From assembly GCA_020796225.1 (NCBI GenBank), contig CM036758.1, positions 72,077,366-72,141,365 of the forward strand: a DNA stretch of 64,000 nucleotides. Direction: 5' to 3'. The DNA is from Arion vulgaris. Taxonomy: Eukaryota > Mollusca > Gastropoda > Stylommatophora > Arionidae. Shown here piece by piece: positions 1 to 9,942 of this stretch. The translations under genes and the position numbers were made by a program. Below the pieces are notes generated by a model that was not told the origin of the DNA, did not search any database, and saw only the letters and a program-made list of their open reading frames with translations. The first letter of the stretch is position 1, and each line of letters begins with the position of its first letter.

Positions 1-29
1 TTTATGCCCCTATCAGAAAAAAAACTCCT

Positions 30-115
30 TGGCCTTTCCGTGGATTGAACCAGGGTCTCTTTCATGGGAGCTACACTCTAATCAATTCAGCCAAACGTTC
101 TACAATGTGATATAC
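30..115 (-). mobile_element. tRNA-derived SINE fragment (family C)
   Basis: Read on the minus strand it shows an A-box-like TGGCTGAATTGATTAGAGTG and a B-box GGTTCAATCC at tRNA-like spacing. Related heads occur at 18948-19060 and 41044-41140. There is no cloverleaf acceptor stem, so it is a SINE head and not a tRNA gene. Confidence 0.55.
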
Positions 116-235
116 AAGTTTTATAATGCTTCACTAAAAGGATTTATAAATGTAAAAGAAATAGTGATATAAAGTGACGTACCCGTGATACAATACATAA
201 AAGTTATGAAATATAATATAAAAGTTATATAATAT

Positions 236-330
236 TAACCTGTTCACTCTTCTGAGTCGATATACTGGCTCTCTGTAATATTTTAATTATGCAAAACCAG
301 TACACTGGCTAATTTTGTATACGTTACAAT
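236..330. mobile_element. Fragment of TTAA-type MITE also seen at 12836
   Basis: The phrases TTAACC, CTTCTGA, ATACTGGCT and CTGGCTAATTT occur in the same order in the MITE beginning at 12836. No right end was identified. Confidence 0.4.
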
Positions 331-415
331 ATAAGTGTAATCCGAATGTTTAAAAAATGTACGCAATTATCTATATGTATGTAAGAATCAGTTGAATTAC
401 ATTGTATGTCTGTCT

Positions 416-556
416 CAGGTCGATGCATGGAGAGAAAACGTATTGTTTTTATTGGGGACGAAGCCGATTTTGTAGCAACGTGGCTTGTTTCTTTAAGGGA
501 CTTTACAAATAGATTTAAACTAAATTCCTCGTGCGAAGAACAGGTAAACTGCTAGT
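416..556 (+). repeat. Dispersed repeat D, copy 1 (open 44-codon stretch)
   Basis: About 135 bp similar to 7438-7573. Both translate as a Cys-Met-(E/K)-RKRIVF peptide ending in VNC and a TAG stop. Differences between the copies that I counted are essentially all amino-acid changing, which argues against protein-level selection. Confidence 0.6.
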
Positions 557-561
557 TATTT

Positions 562-932
562 ATATGAGGACTATCATCATAGCACTCGGACATGTCCATA
601 GGTGCTCCGATCTTCGCCTCAACAAATCCAGCAGCGTCCAGCGACCCAACACACCAGTTCGATGTTGATTAATCAATCTCTTTGCATATTTGGTATGTCA
701 TTCTTTTGGGGCTACACCAATATTGACACCCATCTCTTTCAATCTGGTCAGCGAGTGGGATTCACAACCCTGTAACTCCTCTGTTCGGAAAGACTCTTTC
801 AGTGCATGAAGAATGTCATTTCGATCCATGGCAGCTTTCTCTGATATTGTAGCGATGCCAGCCAATCTATCAGCTCGTTCATTACCACTAACTCAAGCGT
901 GTCCAGGGACAAAAACGAAGGTGATTTCTCTG
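562..932 (-). mobile_element. LINE 3' tail with RNase H C-terminus
   Basis: The reverse complement matches the end of the RNase H frame at 58194-58889 and 47240-47600. It includes the DRNDI, LREMGV, RLINQHR and LLDLL segments and the GAGATCGGAGCACC end. It is 5'-truncated and frameshifted, and is the third copy of this LINE in the window. Confidence 0.75.
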
Positions 933-1162
933 TGAAAATTATGCATTGAAAGGGTTAAAGGTGTGTGTATTTATAGGCCATTACAGTCACAAGAAACGTT
1001 GTGTTTCAGCGCAGAACATACTACGTGACGCAAGACCTATTGTCTCCTGAGACAAAGAGGCCAATGATGATGAGTTATAATCAAAAGCTAGTCCCAAGAA
1101 TTAAAACATAAATCTTTGTGATGTTGATCATCAACTTATTTTTCGATTATTTTCGTGTGCAG

Positions 1163-1287
1163 GACGTGAATATGACAAGTTTGGCAATATGAAACAGTGG
1201 TGGGACCCAGAAGCTGTCAAGCGTTTCAAAGACAAAACCCAGTGTATGATTGACCAGTACAGTGAATACCAGCTACATGGGGAGCAT
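1163..1287 (+). CDS. M13 peptidase exon A (GREYDK...HGEH)
   Basis: The exon is preceded by a pyrimidine-containing tract and AG (1161-1162) and followed by donor GTGAGT at 1288. It starts after the first base of a Gly codon (phase 1) and ends in phase 0. The peptide runs GREYDKFGN, a WWDPEA segment, then a Cys in TQCMIDQY. This is the part of M13 enzymes just downstream of the HExxH helix, where GREYD, WW and the Cys are conserved. The missing Gly base must come from the preceding exon outside the window. Confidence 0.92.
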
Positions 1288-4200
1288 GTGAGTACTCCAA
1301 TATTTAGGGACAAATGATACCGCTGACATACTAGGCTTAAAGCACAGCAGACAACTAATCTCTATTAACATAACAAATTTGTATGCACTTTGTTATATAT
1401 TGCCACTCGCCCGTGTGTTGCCGGGGCTTACAAGGAGCAAAGAATAGTAACACTGCAACCTACAAGGCATGTCATAAGAGGCGTCTAACGTAGGGGTCTA
1501 GGGAAGCTACCCTAATAAATAAAAAACTTTGCAGAAATCGGAAGTGCTTACCGACTTGTAGGAGCATTACTGGCGCAACGTACAATTGCTCTTAGGCTCA
1601 GATCACATACAAATCACACAGAATGGTTAATAGAGTGGTCGTTATGGGGCATTCGAAGAAGAAGAAGAAGACTTATGAAGTATGAAGATAACTTAAGAGA
1701 TGCATAAACACACGAAGTTTGAGATAACTATCAATGGAGCTATAGGCATCATCTTTAAGATCTGATCATATTGCCTTGTTGTCAATGACTGGTTGTCTGT
1801 GACTGGAATAACTTGTTGTCTGTGACCGGAATAACTGTTTGTCTATTACTGGATTAACTTGTTGTCTATGACTGGAATAACTGGTTGTCTATGACTGGAA
1901 TAACTTGTTGTCTATGACTGGAATAACTTGTTGTCTATGACTGGAATAACTTGTTGTCTATGACTGGAATAACGTGTTGTCTATGACTGGAATAACTTGT
2001 TGTCTATGACTGGAATAACTTGTTGTCTATGACTGGAATAACTTGTTGTCTATGACTGGAATAACTTGTTGTCTATGACTGGAATAACTTGTTGTCTATG
2101 ACTGGAATAACTTGTTGTCTATGACTGGAATGACCGGTAGTCTATGACTGGAATAACTTGTTGTCTATGACTGGAATAACTTGTTGTCTATGACTGGAAT
2201 GACCGGTAGTCTATGACTGGAATAACTGGTTGTCTATGACTGGAATAACTTGTTGTCTATGACTGGAATGACTGGTAGTCTATGACTGAAATGACCGGTA
2301 GTCTATGACTGGAATAACTTGTCTATGACTGGAATGACCGGTAGTCTATGACTGGAATGACCGGTAGTCTATGACTGGAATAACTTGTCAATGACTGGAA
2401 TAACTTGTTGTCAATGACTGGAATAACTTGTAATGCTAATGTTGTTTTACTTATATTACTATCAGGAACGAGGAAAACAGACACTTGGAGAAAACATAGC
2501 AGACAACGGAGGTCTCAAGTCTGCATATAATGTAAGGGAAAAAAAAACACTTTTATTTTTTAGGAAAAAATCACCCTTCTAAGAAAAAAACTATCTTTGT
2601 TTGAAGAGTAAAAATTCACCTCTGTTTGAAAGAAAAAAAACTTGTTCATAATTTTTAAAAGTCACCTCTGTAAGAAAAAAAAATCATCTTTGTTTGTACG
2701 AAAAAAAACCCTGTAAAAGTCAATTTGTAGAGAGAAAAAACTACATCTGTTTAAAAAAGCCACCTCTATTGATAATTTTTTTTAAAACACTGCACTTTGC
2801 ATGAAAAAAATCTGCCCTGTCTGCAAGAAACAAATCTGTCCTGTTTGCAAGAAATAAATTCATCTCTGTTTGTGAGAGATTTAAATTGTAGTCTGTAAGG
2901 ATGTTTTCTCCAGCGATTGCTGATGTGCTCTATATTTAGAAAAAATACTATTGCAATTTTTAAAGTTAGATGTCAATTTTTTTGTATAAAATGAAAGTGA
3001 AGTGAATGTAAATGAATTGCTTTGTAAGTGAATCATCCCAGAATTAATTTCTACAGGAGTAGACAAACTTGTATATGATTGTTCAGCTCTCAGATCAATG
3101 CAGTCTTAACCCTTTCGCTGCTACATACTTTCTGAAGGCTGAGCTAAAAATAGCTACTCTTTGTTTCTAGGTCACAAACATGAATGTACGCCAATAGCAG
3201 TGATAGTAGAAATGTATAACGTGTTATAACACGTCTTTAGCCCACAGAGAAGAGATAATAGCAGACGTGTTAATGTGTCTTTAGAAGGGAATGGCAAAAA
3301 CGTATATATACATCCTCCTAGCTAAAGGGTTAATATCGTAGCAAAGAAACACTAGGAAATCAAGATGACCAGCATGTTGTTGCCCACATCATCTATTGTG
3401 TACTGGGGGCAAGAAAACAATATAGGTCTAACACTATATTTCTCAACATGCCTCATGGTATGAAAAATGGTTCCTTTACTTTGTTTACTTGCTTGATTGA
3501 TAGGATCATCATCATTGCACTTTGGTGAGTAACCATGTGTGCTCCGATCTGTTTCGTACACAGGAAGATCTCCGCTGCAGTGCACATACTCTGTAACACT
3601 GGCGAGGGCCCCTATGTAATTTGCAGAAGATGGTTATTATTCTTGCTTTGTAGGCATGAGGTCCTTGGATCAAAATCCACAGCGGTAGGGAGGTTTGCTC
3701 CAACCTTATCGGATCTTGTGTTGATTCATTCTCAATTGAATACCAGAGACAGTAGAAAGTAATGGTGACACGCTGGATATTGACCACATCTTCAGTCTTG
3801 TCCGCTGGTGCCGGTCAAAGAAAAATATGGACTATAATCTGTTTCCTGGATATAGCTTCTACATGCTATGAAAACAGCTTCTTTACTATTTAAAAAAAAT
3901 ATATAATTTTTTAATATGAAGGTATGACAGGACTACAAACAGGGAACTGTGGGATAGAGCAGGACAACAGCAGGTGGAACAAGAGATAAGGAGCAGAAGG
4001 TGACGATGGACAGGACACACACTGAGGAAACCTCCTGACAGCATCACAAGACAGGCTTTGGATGGAATCTCCAGGGCAATATAGATAAGGGAAGACCCAG
4101 GAATAACTAGAGACAGGAGTTGGAAACAGAATGCAAGAAAATGGGGAGACAGTGGAGAGATAAGGAAAATATGGCCTTGGATAGACAGATTTGGAAGGCC

Positions 4201-7200
4201 TTGTTTGTGGACCTATGTTTCCCCTAGGGATGATGAGTGAAGAAAATAGAGTTTTTATTAATTTGTTTCATTTTGTGACTCTTGCATAATTTCATTTTTA
4301 TTGCGCTTACAGGCTTACAAGAAATGGGTGAAAGAGAACGGAGAGGAACAACTGCTACCAGCCTTGGCTTTGACTCATGAACAAATATTCTTTCTCTCGT
4401 TTGCCCAGGTAATGTAATTGTCATGCTTTCATTGACAAAGATTTTTTCTGCATTAACTACTTGTGGACTAAAATCCACACTACATGGCTTTGGGTTGGAC
4501 ATCTTTTTACCAGGAGCCACACTAAAGGGCCTTTTTTATTCTAAAAACAAATTGCATATAAAAACATGGTTTTTGCGGTCGACTAGGAGTTAATCTTATG
4601 CTTTACATCTTTTCTGCTGTGTCATCATATTATGCCTCATTTGTATCTTAGTAACGTTTATTTGATAAAGGCCACAGACTTCTTTTATATTTTCAGACTA
4701 GAGAGGTCATGGGGAAACCGCGGTCTTGATTTGAGTTGAGGTCTGACTAGATTTCGCGACATAGTTTTTAAGGCATCTGTATGAAATTCATGACTGTTTA
4801 GTTTAGTCATCGGATTATCATCACTGCCCATCGAACGAGTTAGTCAATAAGTGCTCTGATCTCCTCCTTAGTATGTCTCTCAGCGTGGGGCGACTACCGA
4901 TACAGGTTCTCTGTTGATTTACTGTTCTTCTTTGGCTACTAGTATAGCGTTCTTGTCTCATCATCAAGGTGCGTATCCCTTATAGGACGTTGCTCTCTTT
5001 GCAGCACATCTGGTATTCACTCTGTCTCTAGCCAGTTCACCCACTTCGGTGATAGTCATATTCATGGTTTATTTAATATCTTGTAGCTATCTTCTTCTTG
5101 GTCTGCCTCTGCGTCCTGGGACCCTGCCCTCGAATATTGTTCTTTCCAGGCCATCGTGACGCTTGATGTGACCAAAGTATGTAATTTTTCTGTATAGTAT
5201 ATTGTTTATCAGCCAATTCTCTTTAACATTTAGTTCTTTCAGGATCACAACTTGAATTTTATTTTAATGAAATAATTATGGTTTGGTTCATATTCAAGAC
5301 AGAAATAGCTTCAAAAAATTCATTGAAGAAGCTCAAAGTGAGTAACAAAGTGTTGCAAAACGATGGTTACCTTAAAATGTACATGATACAGTTGCATAAT
5401 AATGTACTAAAAAAATGTCAAACAAAAACAGAAGGTGCTAAAACTGTAGTACACTTTGTTTTTGCTTTTTATAAATGTTCATCTTGCTCAGATCAATTGA
5501 TAAACATTGTAAACAATTAGTTCATAGTGAGGTTTAAGAAATTATTTGTCTGCTTCAAGTGGATTAGCATCAGTTTTTTTATCCTAACTAGCTAGCTAGA
5601 AAATATCTGATGATGCTCGTCTATCACGGGTGATGATGACCACACAAATTTTCATCCATGGGAATGTAGTTGCGTTATGTTTGTCTGTGTGTGCATAGAT
5701 GACTAGAAAATATATATAACACTGTTGTTTTACCATGTTCAGGTTTGGTGTTGGAACAGTAAACCAGAGACAGACCACATGCAGTTTCTAACTGATCCAC
5801 ACTCTCCAGCAAAGTTCAGGTATGTAGATCAAATTTGTCTGTGAAAAACTGCTATATATTATATATTGTTTTTATAGCAATTTGTCAAATATCTTTCATC
5901 ATCGTAATCATATAGCATGTTCTGAGCAAAGCTTTGACACCCTAACAGCCTTTGGTTATTGGTTACTGAACTGACATCATTGCACTCCAGGCAGACCCAT
6001 AGGTGCTCAGTTGGCAAACCTCAACAAATATCGAAAAGTATGCATACCGATGGTTATCATGGCTCGCTGATTAAACACGCTCCTTACTCTGCCCCTCACA
6101 CATCCAGTTCTACTTGTACAACGGGTAACTTCAAACTGCCTAAATCGTAGGATGAATTCAACATCTATTTTAGTGTCCTCGTCCAACAGACAGTCTCAAG
6201 AGACTTCGAATTTCTCTCTCTCATCGGCCAGATATCCCTCCTCTGCAGCCAAGATGCTCAAATCATCATTTACATTCTGAATCCATTTTCTGTGTTTAAC
6301 TTCCTTTTTTGCCTGGAATCTTCCTTCCATAATGGTCTTCTCTAACCCTTTGTGTCTTTTTATATGTTTGTAGTAGTTGGGTATCATATCAATAAATAAA
6401 TATCTTCTGATAAACTATTTATCTATATATATATATATATATATATAAAGTCAAAGATTAATGGAATTGTGTGTCTGTCCTAATTGTTTGAAGATATCTG
6501 AACATCCTACAAGCTTGAAATTTGGCAAGAGGGTAGCTTTCATACATATGAAGAGGTTAAAATTATCAAACTGAACTATTTGTTCCTTTCTATAACCATA
6601 TTCCAACTTAACACACATGGACATTCTGTATAGAAATCGCAGTAATTGTCTTATCAATGTTGTCATGATGTTCCCGGTTATGTGATCATGTTGTTAATTT
6701 CTGCTGGCGAAGCGCATAATCACAAAGTACGGTAGTTTTACAAAATACAAAAACAATGACAAAACACAGCAACGTTTCGACCAACAAGGCCTTTATCAAG
6801 CAAACGATACAACAAAGTAACGAATGTCACAGAACACTACATACAGACTTTGACGAAGATAGTACAACCAAATTATTACTTTCCACTCAAGTTCCGGTCA
6901 CATAATGCTATGATAAGTTTGCTATTATAGCATAATTTAAACACATTTATTTATAAGTTTCTGTAGGGTAGTTGATAACGTGCGTGTCTACATTGCAGTA
7001 GACAATGCGCTCAATTCACATTCGGGCCACATTTTTTTTAACACTTGATTAATTTTTTGTTTTTTAACATGTCGATAAGTTAATAATCTGAAAAATTTAA
7101 TTAGCCAATTGTTATTTTTCAACTTTCACGGAATTCAATTGTATCAGGTTTTACTGGCAATCGGAATGAGGGACAGTTTATGTGGGCTTGGAAGATCAGC

Positions 7201-8076
7201 GGAAAAGGATAACAAATGTAACTTTAAAAGTGGTGAAATATTAGATTTAAACTAAATTCAACTTTCACAGGAGCGGAATTCTGTTGTATTAAATTTTACT
7301 GGCAATCGAAATGATGGACATTTTAAATTGTTATTTGCCAACTTTCACGGGAACGGGAACTCTGTTGTATCAGGTTTTACTAGCAATCGGAATGAAGAAC
7401 ATTTTAATCTTGTGTGGTCAACCGACAAAGTTTTCAAACCATGCATGAAGAGAAAACGTATTGTTTTTAATGGGGAAGAAGCCGATTTTGAAGCAAAGTG
7501 GCATGTTTCTTTAAGGGACTTTACAAGTAGATTTAAACTAAATTCCCTGCTTGAAGAATGGGTAAACTGCTAGTATATAATAAATATTATAACATGGCCA
7601 GCCTATGTCTATTTCAAGTACATAAAAGATATACTAGCCAGCCCATGTCAAGTACATAAAATACATGTAAGCCAGCCCATGTCAAGTACATAAAATACAT
7701 GTAAGCCAGCCCATGTCAAGTTATATAAAATACATGTAAGCCAGCCCATGTCAAGTTATATAAAATACATGTAAGCCAGCCCATGTCAAGTAAAATACAT
7801 AAAGCCGCAAGCATAAAGATATACAAGCCAGCCTATGTTATTGGGAAACACATAAAACTACAAACCAGCCCACCATGTCAGTATGAAACATATAAAAATG
7901 TAATAACAGTCAAGTGATCTCTTAGTGTTTCTTTGTTGATATTAGATTTCATCTTCTATTTGTTCTTCTATTACAGAGTCATAGGCCCGCTGTCCAACTC
8001 CTACGAGTTCTCAGACGTCTATAAGTGCAGCAACAAATCTACTATGAACACAAAAACTAAGTGCGAGATCTGGTGA
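1163..8076 (+). CDS. M13 zinc metallopeptidase (neprilysin/ECE family), 3' part of gene, five exons
   Basis: Five exons splice to an uninterrupted C-terminal stretch of ~153 residues of an M13 peptidase, a type II membrane ectoenzyme family that cleaves peptides outside the cell. Joins: 1163-1287, 2466-2531, 4313-4408, 5743-5819, 7977-8076. All junctions are GT-AG with compatible phases (entry phase 1, then 0, 0, 0, 2). Visible family hallmarks are ENIAD (third zinc ligand Glu plus Asp), FAQVWC, DPHSP (His thought to stabilise the transition state), FRVIG (Arg binding substrate carboxylate) and a terminal Cys-x-x-Trp. The HExxH exon is upstream of the window, so the 5' part is missing here by truncation, not by decay. 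DPHSP and LSNS look ECE-like and the NGEE-LLP segment looks NEP-like, so I do not assign a subfamily. No in-frame stop or frameshift was found, so the gene is probably functional. Introns are 0.7-2.2 kb and full of repeats. Confidence 0.93.
1411..1672 (+). mobile_element. SINE family A, (GAA)n-tailed
   Basis: About 260 bp, beginning near TGTGTTGCCGGGGCT and ending in a GAA repeat. It holds the central phrase GCATGTCATAAGAGGCG. It lies in the intron between M13 exons A and B, in the gene's orientation. Ten further copies of this family occur in the window. Confidence 0.85.
1785..2430. repeat. 23-bp minisatellite in M13 intron
   Basis: About 28 tandem units with core TGTCTATGACTGGAATAAC. Variants carry GACCGGTAG in place of AACTTGTTG and cluster in the second half. 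The array ends about 35 bp before exon B. Confidence 0.95.
2466..2531 (+). CDS. M13 peptidase exon B (zinc-ligand ENIAD)
   Basis: A 66-bp exon of 22 codons, phase 0 to 0, with AG at 2464-2465 and donor GTAAGG at 2532. It carries [20 protein letters not shown]. In characterised M13 enzymes the Glu of ENIAD is the third zinc ligand and the Asp four residues later orients the catalytic site. Both are present, so the active site is not decayed. The intron before it contains the 23-bp minisatellite, which ends about 35 bp upstream of this exon. Confidence 0.95.
2535..2880. repeat. A-run/CTGT-rich degenerate repeats
   Basis: An irregular series of A-runs alternating with CACCTCTGT/CTGTTTG phrases at ~40-bp spacing, suggesting a decayed tandem array in the intron. 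No coding signal seen. Confidence 0.5.
3110..3329. mobile_element. piggyBac-type MITE, copy 1
   Basis: A 220-bp element flanked by TTAA on both sides (3106-3109, 3330-3333), the piggyBac target. The ends are CCCTTTCGCTGC and TAGCTAAAGGG, imperfect inverted repeats. A near-identical copy is at 63091-63309. No coding capacity. Confidence 0.85.
3395..3480 (+). mobile_element. SINE family E, 3' end fragment
   Basis: Shares the GGTCTAACACTATAT, CATGGTATGAAA and GGTTCCTTTACTTTG phrases with the full-length SINE E at 56822-57100. The head is missing. Confidence 0.55.
3495..3615 (-). mobile_element. LINE 3' end (family L)
   Basis: The reverse complement contains GGAAGATC...GAGCACACATGGTTACTCACC and a GATGATGATCCTATCAATCA end. 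The same segment is at 52520-52650 and 58055-58190. Confidence 0.6.
3915..4225 (+). mobile_element. LINE 3' tail (W-GHTLRKP type)
   Basis: Conceptual translation gives [19 protein letters not shown] with an upstream RELWDR-type segment and a downstream stop. This is the C-terminal tail of an endonuclease/RT non-LTR retrotransposon. It is 5'-truncated and has internal stops. Confidence 0.7.
4313..4408 (+). CDS. M13 peptidase exon C
   Basis: A 96-bp exon of 32 codons, phase 0 to 0, with acceptor CAG ending at 4312 and donor GTAATG at 4409. It encodes [13 protein letters not shown], then [10 protein letters not shown] and FFLSFAQ. This is the standard M13 block between ENIAD and VWC. The preceding intron ends in a 5'-truncated LINE tail (3915-4225) only about 90 bp upstream of the acceptor. 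Confidence 0.94.
4800..4975 (-). mobile_element. LINE-related dispersed repeat H, copy 1
   Basis: Similar in order and sequence to 15363-15540 and the reverse complement of 20860-21008. All share TAGTTTAGTC, the ATGTCTCTCAGCGTG region and the TGCTCYGATCTCC motif that ends the RNase H LINE tails. Confidence 0.6.
4976..5275 (-). mobile_element. LINE 3' tail (family with 41215-41790)
   Basis: The minus strand encodes pieces such as [19 protein letters not shown] and TMNMTI...LARDRV followed by AATSYKGY. The same order is seen on the plus strand at 41215-41790. 5'-truncated. Confidence 0.7.
5278..5520 (+). other. 80-codon open frame in intron, unrecognised
   Basis: ATG at 5278, stop at 5518-5520. 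The composition is Lys/Asn-rich and low in complexity, and no motif is recognised. It lies within an M13 intron. Probably a chance open frame. Confidence 0.15.
5743..5819 (+). CDS. M13 peptidase exon D (DPHSP)
   Basis: A 77-bp exon with AG at 5741-5742 and donor GTATGT at 5820. It enters in phase 0 and leaves after two bases of an Arg codon. It reads [14 protein letters not shown], then [12 protein letters not shown]. The His in DPHSP and the split Arg correspond to the conserved transition-state His and substrate-binding Arg of M13 peptidases. Confidence 0.94.
5896..6390 (-). mobile_element. LINE J 3' tail interrupted by RNase H LINE fragment
   Basis: The outer part matches LINE J on the minus strand ([19 protein letters not shown], then [18 protein letters not shown]). 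The inner 5968-6060 resembles the end of the RNase H LINE (CATAGGTGCTC, CCTCAACAAAT). This suggests nested insertions in the M13 intron between exons D and E. Confidence 0.6.
6422..6449. repeat. (TA)n microsatellite
   Basis: Uninterrupted TA run of about 12 units. Confidence 0.95.
6725..6860 (+). mobile_element. Dispersed repeat F fragment (GTTTCGACC)
   Basis: Contains AGCAACGTTTCGACCAACAA followed by GGCCTTTATCAAGCAAACGA, shared with 27300-27390, 60946-61060 and, inverted, 61310-61425. Confidence 0.65.
7120..7573 (+). repeat. Dispersed repeat D, three partial copies
   Basis: The phrase TTTTACTGGCAATCG(A/G)AATGA recurs at ~7150, ~7300 and ~7375 with adjoining AACTTTCACRGGA, so this is a local triplication. 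The last part, 7438-7573, matches 420-556. An 81-codon open frame at 7328-7573 covers it. Its divergence from copy 1 is all amino-acid changing, so I do not call a gene. Confidence 0.6.
7598..7870. repeat. ~33-bp degenerate tandem repeat
   Basis: Seven or so units of GCCAGCCCATGTCAAGTA with TAAAATACATGTAA between them. It ends about 105 bp before the last M13 exon. Confidence 0.9.
7977..8076 (+). CDS. M13 peptidase terminal exon with stop codon
   Basis: AG is at 7975-7976. The first base completes the split Arg codon, then [17 protein letters not shown] and TKTKCEIW follow, with TGA at 8074-8076. The LSNSxEFS block and terminal CxxW are M13 signatures. The usual Met-Asn-Pro before the last Cys reads Met-Asn-Thr here, a minor variation. 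The 3' flank is entered by a Tc1-type MITE only 44 bp after the stop, so the 3' UTR is at least partly MITE-derived unless polyadenylation occurs first. The nearest clear AATAAA I noticed is at 9084-9089, which is only a candidate. Confidence 0.95.
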
Positions 8077-8122
8077 CCTCCGACTGAATATCTCCAATAA
8101 TATCTCCTACCTGCAACTTATA

Positions 8123-8393
8123 CAGGGTGTTCAAGATAAAAGTAGCCCCATCAAGGGAGCCGGTCTGGAATATGTGTATGAAAATGAGAAGGTTCAAGTA
8201 TGACGTAGAATAGGTCAAGTGAGCGAGTCTTTTTTGTGATGGTGTGAAATTATGGTTCAGGAAGGGGAGATGAACGAATGTGCCGAAGGACAAGCTAGTC
8301 AGAACCGGTTTAAATTAGTAAGTAGATAAAATGCAACGTGTACATGGCAAATTTTGATTTGTCAATGGGGCTACTTTTTTGTTGAACACCCTG
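8123..8393. mobile_element. Tc1/mariner-type MITE, copy 1
   Basis: A 271-bp element with TA on both sides (8121-8122, 8394-8395). The terminal inverted repeats CAGGGTGTTCAA and TTGAACACCCTG are perfect at the ends and continue imperfectly into AAAAGTAGCCCC / GGGGCTACTTTT. A second copy begins at 55054. It lies directly 3' of the M13 stop codon. Confidence 0.9.
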
Positions 8394-8599
8394 TATAAGC
8401 TTTATTAAGGTTTGATCATAAATTATTATTTCAGAGGAGTTTCCTTTTGATTGTTATTCTGGAGTATAGTAGGTACTTTATGTTTGATCATGTTATCTTG
8501 ATGTGATAACATATATCATAGTCTATGATATATTACATGCAGCGTTTGATACTAAAACATAGACAAAGATAAATGATATAGTTGTATGTATGAAAGTAT

Positions 8600-8775
8600 T
8601 GCGGGAGATCCAGAAATGAATTAGGATTAGATGGCATAGTAGAATCGTGTCAAAGAGCAAAAATAACAATCACCCAAGCCACCAGAATAGCGCAAGACAA
8701 AAACATAAAACCACGACACTGGGCAACAACACGGCAGCAGTGTGACGACAAAAGAAGAAGACAAGAAATGAAAGG
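8600..8775 (+). mobile_element. LINE Q 3' tail
   Basis: Translation gives LDGIVESCQRAKITITQATR, then IAQDKNIKPRHW. The same C-terminus is on the minus strand at 43887-44132. 5'-truncated. Confidence 0.75.
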
Positions 8776-8835
8776 ATACATTTATTTCAGAAAACAACAC
8801 TTTCTCTATTTAAATTAAACATGAACGCAAAATGT

Positions 8836-8965
8836 CAACAGATTACCTACAGACAGTGTGCCTCAAAGAGTAATGCTACTCTGATACAGTCAATACAAAG
8901 CAACAGATTACCTACAGACAGTGTGCCTCAAAGAGTAATGCTACTCTGATACAGTCAATACAAAG
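8836..8965. repeat. 65-bp perfect tandem duplication
   Basis: Units 8836-8900 and 8901-8965 begin CAACAGATTACCTACAGACA and appear identical. The function is unknown, possibly the 3' UTR region of the M13 gene. Confidence 0.9.
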
Positions 8966-9514
8966 CAAAAGGTGGACCACAGAAATAACCGTTAGTGAAA
9001 AACGCAGTATTTATGAATTGCACACAAAAACCTGTTCTATAAATCTCTTTTTATCCCCACGCTGTAAGACAAAACAAGATTAGAATAAAGAATAGACAGA
9101 ACTAAACTAATATATTAAATGAACACAGTACCCTTTGTTCTGTACGTATCAATATATGTATGTATAAACATGATTATACTTGTGTGAACGAAGTGAGAGT
9201 AGACATTGTGTTACCAGTACCAAACATGGACAATGAGCAAAGCGTAGTCACAAAAAATAATTACCTGTGAGATGCATATTTTTTCTTACATTTATAGTAC
9301 GAGGTTAAATTGTGACTACAGTTTATAGTACAATACTTCGACTGATTGTTCTTTGTAAATCCATTTATTTGTGTCTTTATTTAGTTCTTACCATATCATG
9401 AAATCTTTTGTTTCAGCACTGTAACTTATGACATAGATTTAATCATAAGATGTTTGTCGATTTATCTTTTTTATATTAATTCATTATTGAACTGGACTAT
9501 GTAACCGATTTATT
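8966..9514. other. No recognisable feature
   Basis: AT-rich intergenic sequence. It holds one AATAAA (9084-9089) that could serve the M13 transcript. No coding frame or repeat family was recognised. Confidence 0.5.
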
Positions 9515-9750
9515 TCTTCTTGACGCTCATACTAACCACTCTTTGTGACTTGTATGTGATCTGAGTCTAAAAGCAATTGTACGTTGTAACAGTTATGCGC
9601 CTACATGTAGGCCAGCACATCCGATTTCAGGGACGCTTTTTATTTACTAGAGTAGCTTCCCTAAGCTCCTACCTCAGTCGCATCTTACATTATAGGTTAC
9701 AGTGTTACTATTCTTTGCTCCCCTTGAGAGCCCCCAGTAAGACACAGCAG
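9515..9750 (-). mobile_element. SINE family A
   Basis: Reverse-oriented copy. It has TTCTTCTT at the left end, TGTGACTTGTATGTGATCTG, TAGGCCAGCACATCCGA and the central region around CAGTCGCATCTTAC. Confidence 0.85.
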
Positions 9751-9942
9751 TGGTTATCTCCAATGTCTATTGTAAAAATGATTTCATCGTGATACATGCT
9801 ACTTTACCGAGTACACTACAGACGAGACAAGATTTGTTGCGACAACATCTCCAAAACTGATGTCAGGAATATTCAAACATCAAAGAATCACATTACATGT
9901 GGACATAATTCTGTATGATATAAATTGAATGGATAACGCCAG

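Noticed and set aside
1..1162. The HExxH exon of the M13 gene within the first 1.1 kb
   Set aside because: No HExxH-encoding frame with splice sites was found; the exon must lie upstream of the window.
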